Part shown: positions 51,942 to 60,217 of the stretch, piece after piece
Position numbering within the stretch: position 1 is the stretch's first letter
Layout: each line of letters opens with the position of its first letter
From: Streptomyces sp. PsTaAH-137
GTDB lineage: Bacteria > Actinomycetota > Actinomycetes > Streptomycetales > Streptomycetaceae
NCBI RefSeq assembly: GCF_003259365.1
Contig: NZ_QLLY01000011.1
Span: forward strand, 124,001-188,000
Direction: 5' to 3'
Length of the DNA stretch: 64,000 nt
The notes under the pieces: generated by a model
What the model was told of the DNA's origin: nothing
Seen by the model: the letters and a program-made list of their open reading frames with translations, nothing else
Database searches by the model: none
Program-made: the position numbers and the translations under genes

Positions 51942-54698
51942 TCAGGGCATTTTGTCCCCGAGCAGGGCGAGGTTCTCGATGGCGGCGAGCCCGTAGAGGG
52001 CGGTGTCGTTGGTGTAGACCCAGTTCGCCTCGGTGCCGGCGACCAGTGTCACGGGCCCGTCGACCTTCTCCGTCGTCCACGGCGAGGACTCGGTGTACCC
52101 GTCGCTCTTGTAGAACTTCTCCCAGGCGCGCGCCGCGAGCTTCTCGTCCCCGGTGCGCACGGCCGCGTACGCGTCGAGCCGTGAGTGTCCCTGGAAGAGC
52201 AGCAGGGTGCCGAAGTCGGCGCCGTAGCGGGCCGCCTGTTCGGTCTTGGTGGCGTTGAAGTAGCGGCAGTAGTCGTAGTACGCCTCCTCGAACTCCGGCA
52301 TGTCGACGAGGTCGATGAGTTCGGCGCACAGCTCGTTGAGGCCGAAGACCGCCGAGAGGTGCGAGACGCCGACCACCGGCTCGTCGGCGACGGCGAACTT
52401 CCCGGTGTCGAGGTCGTAGAGGCCGCTGCCCTGCACGAACCCGTTGGGCTGCGCGGCGATCGTCTCCATGGTGGACAGGACGCGGTCGCGCGCCTTCTCC
52501 CACTTCGGCCCGCGCCGCTCCCACTCGGTGAGCCAGGCCGAGACGAGCCCGCTCCAGTCGGTGCCGAAGCCGATGGACAGGGCGTTGCGGTCGGGTACGT
52601 AGTCAGTGTCGGTGCGGACCTTGCGCAGCGGGTCGAGGACGAGGAACGTCTCGCCGGAGTCGACGTTGGCGTGCATCAGGTCGCCGACGCGTTCGTCACC
52701 GGTGAGGAAGTAGTAGTAGCGGCGGTACGTGGTGTTGGCGATGCGCTGCTGCTTCGCGGAGTCCGCGTAGTGCTGCACGCCGTGCCGGGTGCCGAGCCCG
52801 GCCCACTTGCCGAGGTGGTAGACGTCGACCTCGCCGGTGTGCCGGGTCATGGCCTCGGCGAACCGGAAGATGTCGGCGCGGCCGGAGCGCAGATAGGCGA
52901 ACCAGAGCCAGAGGTCGGGCGAGAGTTCGGAGTTGTCCCAGGCGTAGCCGCCGACGTCGTAGCGCCACTGGTGACGCACGGGGTCGTAGGAGTGCATGAC
53001 GTCGCCGTAGTCCCAGAAGCCGTACCAGCGCCGCATCTCCACCTGGTCCCTGTAATAGGTGAAGAGGAAGTCGAGGTGATCCTCGATCTTCGCCTTGGCG
53101 GGCGTGGAGCGGTCCGGCTCGGAGTACAGGCCCGGGCCGAAGACACCGGCCCCGATGAGCTGCTCGGGCGGGGCGGTGAGCTGCGGCAGGGTGCGGACGG
53201 CCTCGATCTGCCGGGCGAGCGTCTCGGGGGTCGGGGTCGCCTCGTTCGCCCAGAACAGCAGTTCGCTGGTGCGCGCGATGCCGTACGGGGTGCCGAACTC
53301 GGGCTCGTAGTCCTCGTAGGTGATGTTGAGGCCCTCCAGCTGTTCCGCGTACGTGTCCTGGCCCATGCCGTCGTGGTAGAAGCGCAGGTCCATCGGCTGT
53401 GCCTCCGGCGACCAGAGCCAGAGGGTCACCTCGGCCTCGTCGGTCTGCGCGGCGCGGATGTCGAGCCCGGCGGGGTGCTTCTCCCAGAAGTCGCGCAGGC
53501 CGAAGGAGAATCCGCCGCTCGGACCGCCGAGGTAGCCGAACCCGGCGGCCCGGCGCCCGCCGCCTGCCGCGATCCAGCCGTGCCCCTTCTTCGTGCGCTT
53601 GCGCAGGGTGAAGCCGTCCGCCGACAGCTGGGACAGGGTGTAGTCGCCCCACTCGGGGATGTATTGGAGCCGGGTCGTGACGCGCTGGTCCCACGTCGCG
53701 GGGTCGGGCAGCTTCTCCCCCGCGAACTGGGCGGCCTGCACGGCCGCGCCGGGGTCGCGGCGCAGCCCGGTGATGCCCTGGACGGCCTCCCGGATCATGC
53801 CGGCGCCCTCGCCGCCGATGCGGATGTGCCGGTCGTACGCGGCGTCGCGCATCGGCACGGTGAAGCGGACGCCGAGCCCGCGGACGAAGTCGCCCGACGC
53901 CTTGCCGGGCTCCTGGGTGCCGTCGTACGTGATGGTGTGCACCATGCGGAACGACTCGGCGCCCGCGTAGAAGTAGAACCGGACGGAGAACGGCAGCCAG
54001 CTCCGCCCGCCCTTGCGGTGCTTGCCGTCGATCCTGACGACGGCGCGGACCGGGCCGCTCTGTTCGACGGTCGTCTTGTCGATGACGGACTCGAACCGCT
54101 CGTACCTGGCGGCCCCTTGGTCGCCGTCCTCGATCTCGCCCTGGCGCAGCAGCACGAGACGCCCGTCCTCGGCGATCTCGGTGGAGCCGCGCGTGACGGT
54201 CTTGACCAGGCTCGACCCGCTCTTGCCGAGCTTGGTCACGACGACGCCGGTGTCGACGGTGACGGTCCCGCCGTTCGTCGAGACGGTGACCTTCTTCCCG
54301 GGCGCCGCGGCCTGCCCGGCGGCGAGGGTGAGCTTGCCGTCACCGGCGCCGGGGCCCACCGCGTGCGCGGTCCACTTCAGCGAACCGTCCGGCCACTGCG
54401 CCAGCGGCCAGGTCTGGACGGGCACCTGCTTGCCGTCGGCGTCGGTGAGGGCGAACTCCTGTCCCTTGTCGTACGCGCCCTTCGGCCACGGCACACCGAC
54501 GGTGGAGCCGGGGGCGGCGCCGAGCCCGCCGTCCTCCAGCCAGCCGAGCGTGACGGGCCCTGCCTCCGCGGTCTCGGCGGCGGGCGCGGCCTGCGCCTGG
54601 CCACCGCCGAGGGCCCAGCTGAACCGGGTGGCGGCGCCGGCGACCGCGGCGGCCTTGAGGAGGGATCTGCGGGGGAACCCGGGAGAGACGGGGGACAT
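51942..54698 (-). CDS. Tat-exported YetA/PcRGLX-like protein (probable rhamnogalacturonan-type lyase)
   Basis: A 918-residue exported protein. The Tat signal is FPRRSLLKAAAVAGAA (Arg10-Arg11). The mature N-terminus has GVPWPKGAYDKGQEF and VQTWPLAQWPDGSLKW, which match the RIFT-barrel domain of the YetA/PcRGLX family. The later helical half is rich in Trp and Tyr (RWYGFWDYGDVMHSY, WDNSELSP), as in exo-acting lyases. PcRGLX is an exo-rhamnogalacturonan lyase, and YetA is beside lplABC in Bacillus. AAAGGA precedes ATG 54698. With the upstream transporter this suggests degradation of a pectic oligosaccharide; activity is inferred, not proven. Confidence 0.72.
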   Translation of the reverse strand: MSPVSPGFPRRSLLKAAAVAGAATRFSWALGGGQAQAAPAAETAEAGPVTLGWLEDGGLGAAPGSTVGVPWPKGAYDKGQEFALTDADGKQVPVQTWPLAQWPDGSLKWTAHAVGPGAGDGKLTLAAGQAAAPGKKVTVSTNGGTVTVDTGVVVTKLGKSGSSLVKTVTRGSTEIAEDGRLVLLRQGEIEDGDQGAARYERFESVIDKTTVEQSGPVRAVVRIDGKHRKGGRSWLPFSVRFYFYAGAESFRMVHTITYDGTQEPGKASGDFVRGLGVRFTVPMRDAAYDRHIRIGGEGAGMIREAVQGITGLRRDPGAAVQAAQFAGEKLPDPATWDQRVTTRLQYIPEWGDYTLSQLSADGFTLRKRTKKGHGWIAAGGGRRAAGFGYLGGPSGGFSFGLRDFWEKHPAGLDIRAAQTDEAEVTLWLWSPEAQPMDLRFYHDGMGQDTYAEQLEGLNITYEDYEPEFGTPYGIARTSELLFWANEATPTPETLARQIEAVRTLPQLTAPPEQLIGAGVFGPGLYSEPDRSTPAKAKIEDHLDFLFTYYRDQVEMRRWYGFWDYGDVMHSYDPVRHQWRYDVGGYAWDNSELSPDLWLWFAYLRSGRADIFRFAEAMTRHTGEVDVYHLGKWAGLGTRHGVQHYADSAKQQRIANTTYRRYYYFLTGDERVGDLMHANVDSGETFLVLDPLRKVRTDTDYVPDRNALSIGFGTDWSGLVSAWLTEWERRGPKWEKARDRVLSTMETIAAQPNGFVQGSGLYDLDTGKFAVADEPVVGVSHLSAVFGLNELCAELIDLVDMPEFEEAYYDYCRYFNATKTEQAARYGADFGTLLLFQGHSRLDAYAAVRTGDEKLAARAWEKFYKSDGYTESSPWTTEKVDGPVTLVAGTEANWVYTNDTALYGLAAIENLALLGDKMP

Positions 54699-54765
54699 CG
54701 TTGTTTCCTTTCCGTGCATGCCAAACGTGCTGTACGAGAAGGGAGTTCGCGAAGGGGGGGCGGGG

Positions 54766-55347
54766 TCAGCTCGTGGTCCGGCCGCGTTCCTCCACGGCGA
54801 CCGCGGCCGCGGTGAGGACACCGAGTACAGGCACGGCGAGCGGCGGGACGAACCCGGCGCACAGGACGGTGACCGCGATCCCGCACACCAGCAGGAAGGA
54901 ACCGCCGGGGCCGCGGACGGTGCGGCGCGCGGCAGCGCCGAGCAGCGACCGCCAGGCCGCACCCGGCGTCCATACGGCGGCGGCCCGCAGCACGGCGACG
55001 GCGGCCGCGAGCAGCGCGAACAGGCCGACGGCCGCGGCCGCCCGTCCGCCGGGCAGTCCCGCGCGCGCGACAAGCAGGTCGATCCAGACGGCGGCGCAGG
55101 CCGCGACGCCCGCGGCCCCGACGAGCCAGCCGTGCCGTACGGCGGACCGGAGGTCGGCGAGGAACTCCCGCCACCCTCCGCTCCGTCCGGTCAGCCGGCG
55201 GCGCAAGTGCCGGGCCCCGGCCGCGAAGGCGGCCGGAGCGGTCACGACGGGCAGGGACGCGAGCGCGATCCACACCCCGGTGAGCAGGCATTCGGCGAAG
55301 ACCCCGAACCCGGCGCGGCGCCGGGACTCCATGGGCGCGGCGCTCAT
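54766..55347 (-). CDS. YesL/DUF624-like membrane protein
   Basis: A 193-residue protein with five hydrophobic segments. The arrangement FAECLLTGVWIALASLPVVTAPAAF and the small helical core match the YesL/DUF624 family. Such proteins are encoded beside sugar ABC transporters, and YesL itself is in the Bacillus rhamnogalacturonan cluster. Its ATG overlaps the upstream permease stop by one base. The precise function is unknown. Confidence 0.7.
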   Translation of the reverse strand: MSAAPMESRRRAGFGVFAECLLTGVWIALASLPVVTAPAAFAAGARHLRRRLTGRSGGWREFLADLRSAVRHGWLVGAAGVAACAAVWIDLLVARAGLPGGRAAAAVGLFALLAAAVAVLRAAAVWTPGAAWRSLLGAAARRTVRGPGGSFLLVCGIAVTVLCAGFVPPLAVPVLGVLTAAAVAVEERGRTTS

Positions 55348-56225
55348 CACTTGAGCCCCGAGGTCGCCATGCCGTCGATCAGGTACCGCTGGAAGGCGGC
55401 GAAGAACGCGATGACGGGGATCAGCGCGACCAGGGACATCGCCACCTGTCCGCCGTAGTTCGAGATGCCCTCCTGGTCGCGGAACATCATCAGCCCGAGG
55501 GAGACGGTGTACTTGCTGGGGCTGTTGAGATAGATCAGCGGTCCCATGAAGTCGTTCCACGCGTTGATGAAGGTGAAGATGGCGCTGGTGATGACGGCCG
55601 GCCGGCTCAGGGGCAGCACGATGGACCAGTAGGTCCGCAGGTGCCCGCACCCGTCCAGCTTGGCGGCCTCGTCGAGCTCCCTGGGCAGTCCGCGCATGAA
55701 CTGCACCATCAGGAAGACGAAGAAGGCCTCCGTCGCGAGGAACTTGCCCGCGACGAGCGGCACCATCGTGTCGATGAGTTCCAGCTTGCGGAACATCACG
55801 TACTGCGGGATGAGCAGCACGTGGTACGGCAGCAGCAGGGTGCCGATCATCAGCGTGAACAGCAGATTCCGTCCGGCGAAGCGGATCTTGGCGAAGGCGT
55901 AGGCGGTCAGCGAGCTGGAGAGCACGACGCCGACCACGGCGAGGACCGCGTACGTCAGCGAGTTCAGGAAGAAGCTGCTGATCGAGATGCCGGAGATGCC
56001 GTCGGCGAGCCCGGAGAAGTTCGACACGATGGGCTCGGCCGGGAAGAGGTCGAGTCCGCCGACGATCGTCTTGCCGGGCTTGAACGAGGCCCCGACGACC
56101 CAGATCACCGGGTAGAGCACGACGGCGAGCACGAGCAGGGCGCCGATGTGCCAGGCGAGGGAGCCGGAGCGGCGCCGCTCCGTGGCCGCGCGCACGACGG
56201 GTGTGGCGATACCGGTACCGGTCAT
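55347..56225 (-). CDS. Sugar ABC transporter permease (LplC/MsmG type)
   Basis: A 292-residue permease with six helices. The EAA loop ELDEAAKLDGCGHLRTYW is conserved, along with the N-terminal VLYPVIWVVGASFK and the NAWNDFMGPLIYL segment of the carbohydrate-uptake group. It overlaps the other permease by four bases (ATGA) and the YesL gene by one. It should form the channel with the second permease. No ATPase gene is present in the cluster, so it probably uses a shared MsiK-type ATPase encoded elsewhere, as is usual in Streptomyces. Confidence 0.92.
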   Translation of the reverse strand: MTGTGIATPVVRAATERRRSGSLAWHIGALLVLAVVLYPVIWVVGASFKPGKTIVGGLDLFPAEPIVSNFSGLADGISGISISSFFLNSLTYAVLAVVGVVLSSSLTAYAFAKIRFAGRNLLFTLMIGTLLLPYHVLLIPQYVMFRKLELIDTMVPLVAGKFLATEAFFVFLMVQFMRGLPRELDEAAKLDGCGHLRTYWSIVLPLSRPAVITSAIFTFINAWNDFMGPLIYLNSPSKYTVSLGLMMFRDQEGISNYGGQVAMSLVALIPVIAFFAAFQRYLIDGMATSGLK

Positions 56226-57196
56226 GTGGCGGCCCCCGCGTTCTCCGCGCCTTCTCCGTAGTGCACCCATTTCTTCTGCGACCAGAACAGGACCGCGGTG
56301 ACCAGCGCGACCGCGATCACGAGCGTCCAGGCCATCGCGGAGGCGAAGCCCATCTGAGACTCCTTGAAGCCCTTCTGGTAGAGGTAACAGGTGTAGACGA
56401 GCGTGGCGTCGGCCGGTCCGCACCGGGTGTCGGAGACGACATAGGCCGAGCCGAACACCTGGAACGCGTGGATGGACTCCAGCAGGACGTTGAAGAACAG
56501 CACCGGCGAGATCATCGGCAGCGTGATGTTCCAGAACCGGCGGAGGGGTCCCGCGCCATCCATCGCCGCCGCCTCGTACAGCTCCTGCGGCACCTGCTTG
56601 AGCCCGGCCAGGAAGATGACCATGGGCGCGCCGAACTGCCAGATGCTCAGGGCGACCAGGGCGTAGAGGACGTAGTCCGGATTGCCGATCCAGCCTCCGA
56701 CGTCGAGCCCGAACATCCTCTGCGTGCGGTCCACGACGGCGTCGTCCGAGAACAGTGCCCGCCATACGAAGCCGACCGACACGCTCGCCCCGATCAGCGA
56801 GGGCAGGTAGAAGGCGGCCCGGTACAGGCCCTGGCCGCGCCGTTTCTGGGCGAGCAGCAGCGCCACACCCAGCGCGAGCAGCAGTTTCAGCGGGGTCGCG
56901 ACGACCACGTACTTCAGCGTGACCTGCACCGACTTCTGCCAGCGCGGGTCCTGGAACATGGTGGTGAAGTTGTCCAGGCCGACCCACTGCGGTGGCGTGA
57001 ACAGGTTGTAGCTGGTGAACGCGTAGTACAGAGAGGCGATCATCGGCCCCGCGGTCAGCAGCACGAACCCGGCGATCCACGGCGACATGAAGAGATAGCC
57101 GGCGAGGTTCTCGCGGCGCCGCCCGCGCCGCCCGGCGACGGGAGCGGCGGGCCGCTTCTTCGCCGGGCGCACGGGCGCTTCCTTGAGGAGCGTCAT
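56222..57196 (-). CDS. Sugar ABC transporter permease (LplB/MsmF type)
   Basis: A 324-residue permease with a basic N-terminal tail (KKRPAAPVAGRRGRRR) and six helices. The family signature GYLFMSPWIAGFVLL is at the first helix, and the EAA loop LYEAAAMDGAGPLRRFWNI is intact. Its start is 14 bp after the binding-protein stop. It partners the downstream permease. Confidence 0.92.
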   Translation of the reverse strand: MTLLKEAPVRPAKKRPAAPVAGRRGRRRENLAGYLFMSPWIAGFVLLTAGPMIASLYYAFTSYNLFTPPQWVGLDNFTTMFQDPRWQKSVQVTLKYVVVATPLKLLLALGVALLLAQKRRGQGLYRAAFYLPSLIGASVSVGFVWRALFSDDAVVDRTQRMFGLDVGGWIGNPDYVLYALVALSIWQFGAPMVIFLAGLKQVPQELYEAAAMDGAGPLRRFWNITLPMISPVLFFNVLLESIHAFQVFGSAYVVSDTRCGPADATLVYTCYLYQKGFKESQMGFASAMAWTLVIAVALVTAVLFWSQKKWVHYGEGAENAGAAT

Positions 57197-57210
57197 GGCG
57201 GTACGTCCCC

Positions 57211-58500
57211 TCAGCCCGCGAACGCGGCCTTGGCCTCGGAGAACAGCTGCTTCGCCGCGGCGGCCGGCTTGGTCTTGCCCTGGGCGACCTCACCGCCCAG
57301 GCGCAGGAAGGCGGCCTCGGTCACATCGGCGCCGGAGGGGTGCGGGGTGATCTTCCCGAGAACACCGGCCTTGGCGACCTCCTCCTCGAAGTCGGCGATG
57401 CCCTGGCTGGTCTTGTCGGCCGGCTTGTACGCGTCGTACTGCTCGGTGGTCGCGAGGATGCCGCGGTCGTAGCCCATGATCGTGCCGACCTCGGGGTCGT
57501 GGACCATGAAGTCGATGAACTGGACGACCTCCTTGGGGTGCTTGGTGCCGCTGAAGGCGCTGAGCATCAGCGAGCCGAGGTACTGGCCGGTGTCCTTGCC
57601 GTCGGTGGTGGGGATCGGCGCGAGCCCGTAGTCGGAATCGCCCTCGCCCTCGTAGCGCACGGAGAAGTTGTCCCAGGTGAACTCGGACGCGGCGAGCCCC
57701 TTGGAGAGGCCGGAGGCGGGCTTGGCCTGCTCGATCTTCTTCGGGTCGGCGACGAGTCCGGACTGCACGCGCTTGAGGCCGTCCGCCCACCACTGCGTCA
57801 GATCGTCCTCGGTGAAGCCGAGTTCGGTGTCGGTGAAGAACGCCTTTCCGTTCTGGCGCAGATACAGGTCGTAGAGGTACATGATGCTGAAGTAGCCGGT
57901 GTCACCCGCGATTTTCTGGGTGTCCTGGATCTTCTGCAGCGCCTTGAAGTACTCGTCCCAGGTCCAGCCGAACTCGGGTGAGATCCCTGCCTTCTTGAAG
58001 ACCTTGAGGTCGATGACGAGCGACATGGTGTTGGCACCGACCGGAATCCCGACCTGCTTGCCGCCGTCCACCTGACCGGCCGTCAGTACGCCGTTCCGGA
58101 AGTTCTTCAGGCTCAGATTCCCGGCGTCCGCCTGGGACTTGAGGTCCATCAGGACACCGCGCTTGTCGTACTTGCGCAGGAAGGCGACCGAATTCTGGAA
58201 TACGTCCGGCGGATTTCCGCCGGAGGCCTGGGTCTGGAACTTCTCCCAGAAAGCCTCGTAATCGGTGAATTCGGGCTTGATCTTGATCTTCGGGTACTTC
58301 TTCTCGAAGAGCTTGATGGTCTTCTGGATGGCGACCGCCCGCGGCTCGCCGCCCCACCAGGCGTACCGGAGCTCCACCGGCCCGCCGCCCGAGCCGCCGT
58401 CGGAGCCGCCGCAGCCGGCCGCCGTCAGGCCGAGTGCGGCGACCGACGCCCCGGTGACCTTCAGCAGGCCACGCCGGTCAAGATCCCTGTCGATAGGCAC
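57211..58500 (-). CDS. Extracellular sugar-binding lipoprotein, Tat-type
   Basis: A 429-residue solute-binding protein. The signal has twin arginines (RRGLLKVTGAS) and a lipobox LTAAGC, so it is probably a Tat-exported lipoprotein. The mature part is a family-1 sugar-binding protein: VELRYAWWGGEPRAVAIQK, then the NPPDVFQNS and TGYFSIMYLYDLYL segments. The GTG 58500 has GGAGGGG eight bases upstream. It is the first gene of the cluster, downstream of a promoter and two LacI-type palindromes. Confidence 0.9.
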   Translation of the reverse strand: MPIDRDLDRRGLLKVTGASVAALGLTAAGCGGSDGGSGGGPVELRYAWWGGEPRAVAIQKTIKLFEKKYPKIKIKPEFTDYEAFWEKFQTQASGGNPPDVFQNSVAFLRKYDKRGVLMDLKSQADAGNLSLKNFRNGVLTAGQVDGGKQVGIPVGANTMSLVIDLKVFKKAGISPEFGWTWDEYFKALQKIQDTQKIAGDTGYFSIMYLYDLYLRQNGKAFFTDTELGFTEDDLTQWWADGLKRVQSGLVADPKKIEQAKPASGLSKGLAASEFTWDNFSVRYEGEGDSDYGLAPIPTTDGKDTGQYLGSLMLSAFSGTKHPKEVVQFIDFMVHDPEVGTIMGYDRGILATTEQYDAYKPADKTSQGIADFEEEVAKAGVLGKITPHPSGADVTEAAFLRLGGEVAQGKTKPAAAAKQLFSEAKAAFAG

Positions 58501-58535
58501 AGTTCGCCCCTCCACCTGCGCATTGAATCGTTTTA

Positions 58536-58549
58536 GGAAAGCGCTTGCC
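58536..58549. promoter_or_regulatory. LacI-type operator, proximal
   Basis: GGAAAGCGCTTGCC (58536-58549), centred on AAGCGCTT, lies just downstream of the -10 on the sugar-cluster strand, overlapping the expected transcription start. LacI-family repressors of Streptomyces sugar operons bind sites of this type. Confidence 0.65.
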
Positions 58550-58554
58550 GGGCA

Positions 58555-58583
58555 AAGGTAGGGACAGCGCGGAGGCGCGTCAA
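58555..58583 (-). promoter_or_regulatory. Promoter of the sugar ABC cluster
   Basis: On the minus strand TTGACG (58578-58583) and TACCTT (58555-58560) are spaced by exactly 17 bases. It is flanked by one LacI-type palindrome upstream and one downstream. Confidence 0.75.
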
Positions 58584-58603
58584 CGGTTCCGACAGAGATT
58601 CGA

Positions 58604-58617
58604 TCGAAGCGCTTCGA
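58604..58617. promoter_or_regulatory. LacI-type operator, distal (perfect palindrome)
   Basis: TCGAAGCGCTTCGA is a perfect 14-base palindrome lying 20 bp upstream of the -35. Its centre is 68 bp from the proximal site, about six and a half helical turns, compatible with looping or cooperative binding. Confidence 0.65.
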
Positions 58618-58700
58618 AAACACAGGTGAAGGTGCGCCCGTCAGAGGCTGAACCGTTGCAGGGACGTTCGACCGGCCGCACGGCAGCGCACACGAGAACG

Positions 58701-58738
58701 CCGAAGGCCCCGGAGACTGATGTCTCCGGGGCCTTCGG
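58701..58738. terminator. Terminator after the second tRNA-Val
   Basis: A perfect 17-bp stem (58701-58717 with 58722-58738) with TGAT loop, seven bases past the tRNA 3' end. No T-tract follows on the minus strand. Confidence 0.8.
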
Positions 58739-58745
58739 TTCCGGG

Positions 58746-58817
58746 TGGGCGATACTGGGTTCGAACCAGTGACCTCTTCGGTGTGAACGAAGCGCTCTCC
58801 CACTGAGCTAATCGCCC
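58746..58817 (-). tRNA. tRNA-Val (CAC), copy 2
   Basis: Identical over all 72 bases to the tRNA at 51363-51434, with anticodon CAC. The identity extends to 81 bases (58740-58820 versus 51357-51437), then ends abruptly on both sides. It is in the same orientation as copy 1. Confidence 0.95.
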
Positions 58818-58890
58818 GGGCGCAGGAAGAACATTACCCCATGTCAGGGGGGTCCCGAGACCACCTCGCGCCGCTCCGGTCAGCGGCCGG

Positions 58891-59334
58891 TCACTGCTTG
58901 ATGTTCCACGGCATCTCCAGGCCGAACTTCCACACGTAGATCCCCACGAGCACGGCGATGATCACCAGGCCGACGGTGGTCAGGATGATGTTCCGCCGCC
59001 GCACCTTCGGATCGAGCGCCTTCTGCGTGGCCTCCGTGACCTTGCGCTTCGTCCAGCGCAGGACCAGCTGCGCCCAGACGAACTCGGTCGCCCAGATCGC
59101 CATGCCCCCGAAGATCACCAGCCAGCCCGGTCCCGGCAGCGGCAACATGATGATGCCCGCGACGACGACCGCTAGCCCCACCACGAAGACGCCGACCTGC
59201 CAGCTCAGGTGCAGCGCCCGGCGCGCCTGGATGAACTCCGGCGCCCGCGAGCCCAGCGGCTTCGCCCCCGGCTCGGATCCGGTCTCGTCGGTGGCCGCGG
59301 CCGGACCGCTCGCTTCGTCACTCCCCGTATTCAT
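58891..59334 (-). CDS. PGPGW-motif membrane protein (TIGR02611-like)
   Basis: A 147-residue protein with three hydrophobic segments and the diagnostic PLPGPGWLVIFGG stretch. TIGR02611 is a small actinobacterial membrane family of unknown function. The N-terminus is hydrophilic and acidic (about 35 residues). ATG 59334 is preferred over a GTG nine codons earlier. It is divergent from ssgB and downstream of the tRNA on the opposite side, so its neighbours give little hint. Confidence 0.82.
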   Translation of the reverse strand: MNTGSDEASGPAAATDETGSEPGAKPLGSRAPEFIQARRALHLSWQVGVFVVGLAVVVAGIIMLPLPGPGWLVIFGGMAIWATEFVWAQLVLRWTKRKVTEATQKALDPKVRRRNIILTTVGLVIIAVLVGIYVWKFGLEMPWNIKQ

Positions 59335-59439
59335 ACAGCCAAACCTACCGGATTGATTCACGTCACTGGAATGGCCGTTCCCCTACAAGAAAGACTCCGC
59401 CGTACGAGCTACCTAAAGACGTCCAAAACCCTCAGAGGG

Positions 59440-59463
59440 GTTTACAACGGCACCGTAGGTGGC
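59440..59463 (+). promoter_or_regulatory. Possible stress-sigma promoter of ssgB
   Basis: GTTT (59440-59443) and GGTGGC (59458-59463) spaced by 14 bases resemble the sigma-B/sigma-H class (GTTT-N14-GGGTAC). ssgB is reported to depend on sigma-H in S. coelicolor. The -10 match is partial. Confidence 0.35.
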
Positions 59464-59524
59464 ATGTCGATTTCGCCGACGTGCGAATCCCCGAGCGCAC
59501 ACTGAGCGAAAGGCCCTGGCGCTT

Positions 59525-59938
59525 ATGAACACCACGGTCAGCTGCGAGCTGCACCTGCGCCTCGTTGTGTCGAGCGAGTCCTCACTGCCTGTACCCGCAG
59601 GACTGCGGTATGACACGGCCGATCCGTATGCCGTGCACGCCACCTTCCACACCGGAGCCGAGGAGACGGTCGAGTGGGTTTTCGCCCGCGATCTCCTCGC
59701 CGAAGGCCTTCACCGGCCGACCGGCACCGGAGACGTCCGAGTCTGGCCGTCCCGCAGCCACGGTCAGGGCGTTGTCTGCATCGCCCTGAGCTCTCCCGAG
59801 GGTGAGGCCCTGCTCGAAGCCCCGGCGCGGGCTCTCGAGTCCTTCCTGAAGCGGACGGACGCCGCCGTGCCACCCGGCACGGAGCATCGTCACTTCGATC
59901 TCGACCAGGAGCTGTCGCACATCCTCGCGGAGAGCTAG
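59525..59938 (+). CDS. ssgB: Sporulation-specific cell division protein SsgB
   Basis: A 137-residue SALP-family protein. In Streptomyces, SsgB with SsgA places FtsZ at sporulation septa. The sequence begins MNTTVSCELHLRLVVSSE and runs through YDTADPYAVHATFHTGAE, VWPSRSHGQGVVCIALSSPEGEALLEA to a helical C-terminus, matching SsgB closely. An AAAGG sits 11 bases before the ATG. It is a single gene between the PGPGW protein and the CGNR regulator, and is the best evidence that the host sporulates. Confidence 0.95.
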   Translation: MNTTVSCELHLRLVVSSESSLPVPAGLRYDTADPYAVHATFHTGAEETVEWVFARDLLAEGLHRPTGTGDVRVWPSRSHGQGVVCIALSSPEGEALLEAPARALESFLKRTDAAVPPGTEHRHFDLDQELSHILAES

Positions 59939-60087
59939 TCGCGAGACAGCCCCCGCGCCGGTACCCAGCCGGCGTCAGGCAGTGCGAGGGCGCCCCGTGC
60001 CGTCCACTCGGGGAGACGGCACGGGTTCAAACACAGCAGGACAGCATGAGAGCCCCACAGCAGGACAACCGCATAGGGCAGACACAG

Positions 60088-60127
60088 CCGGGCCGCCGCC
60101 GTGGGAGCTCCCACGGCGGCGGCCCGG
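60088..60127. terminator. 40-bp perfect palindrome after ssgB
   Basis: 60088-60127 is a perfect inverted repeat with no central loop, centred on GAGCTC. It is 150 bp after the ssgB stop and 90 bp before the CGNR gene. It probably ends ssgB transcription, or may act as a protein site. Confidence 0.6.
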
Positions 60128-60217
60128 GTGCGCTCCGGGCCCTGCCGACAGGGACAGGCGCTAGGCTCGGCCAGCATCGGCGGGCGCAGGCCCGACCCCC
60201 AGGCCAGGGAGCGAATC

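Noticed and set aside
51363..58817. Integrative element with attL/attR at the two tRNA-Val copies
   Set aside because: The whole tRNA is repeated rather than a 3' end, and no integrase, excisionase or transfer gene lies between; kept only as a hypothesis in findings.
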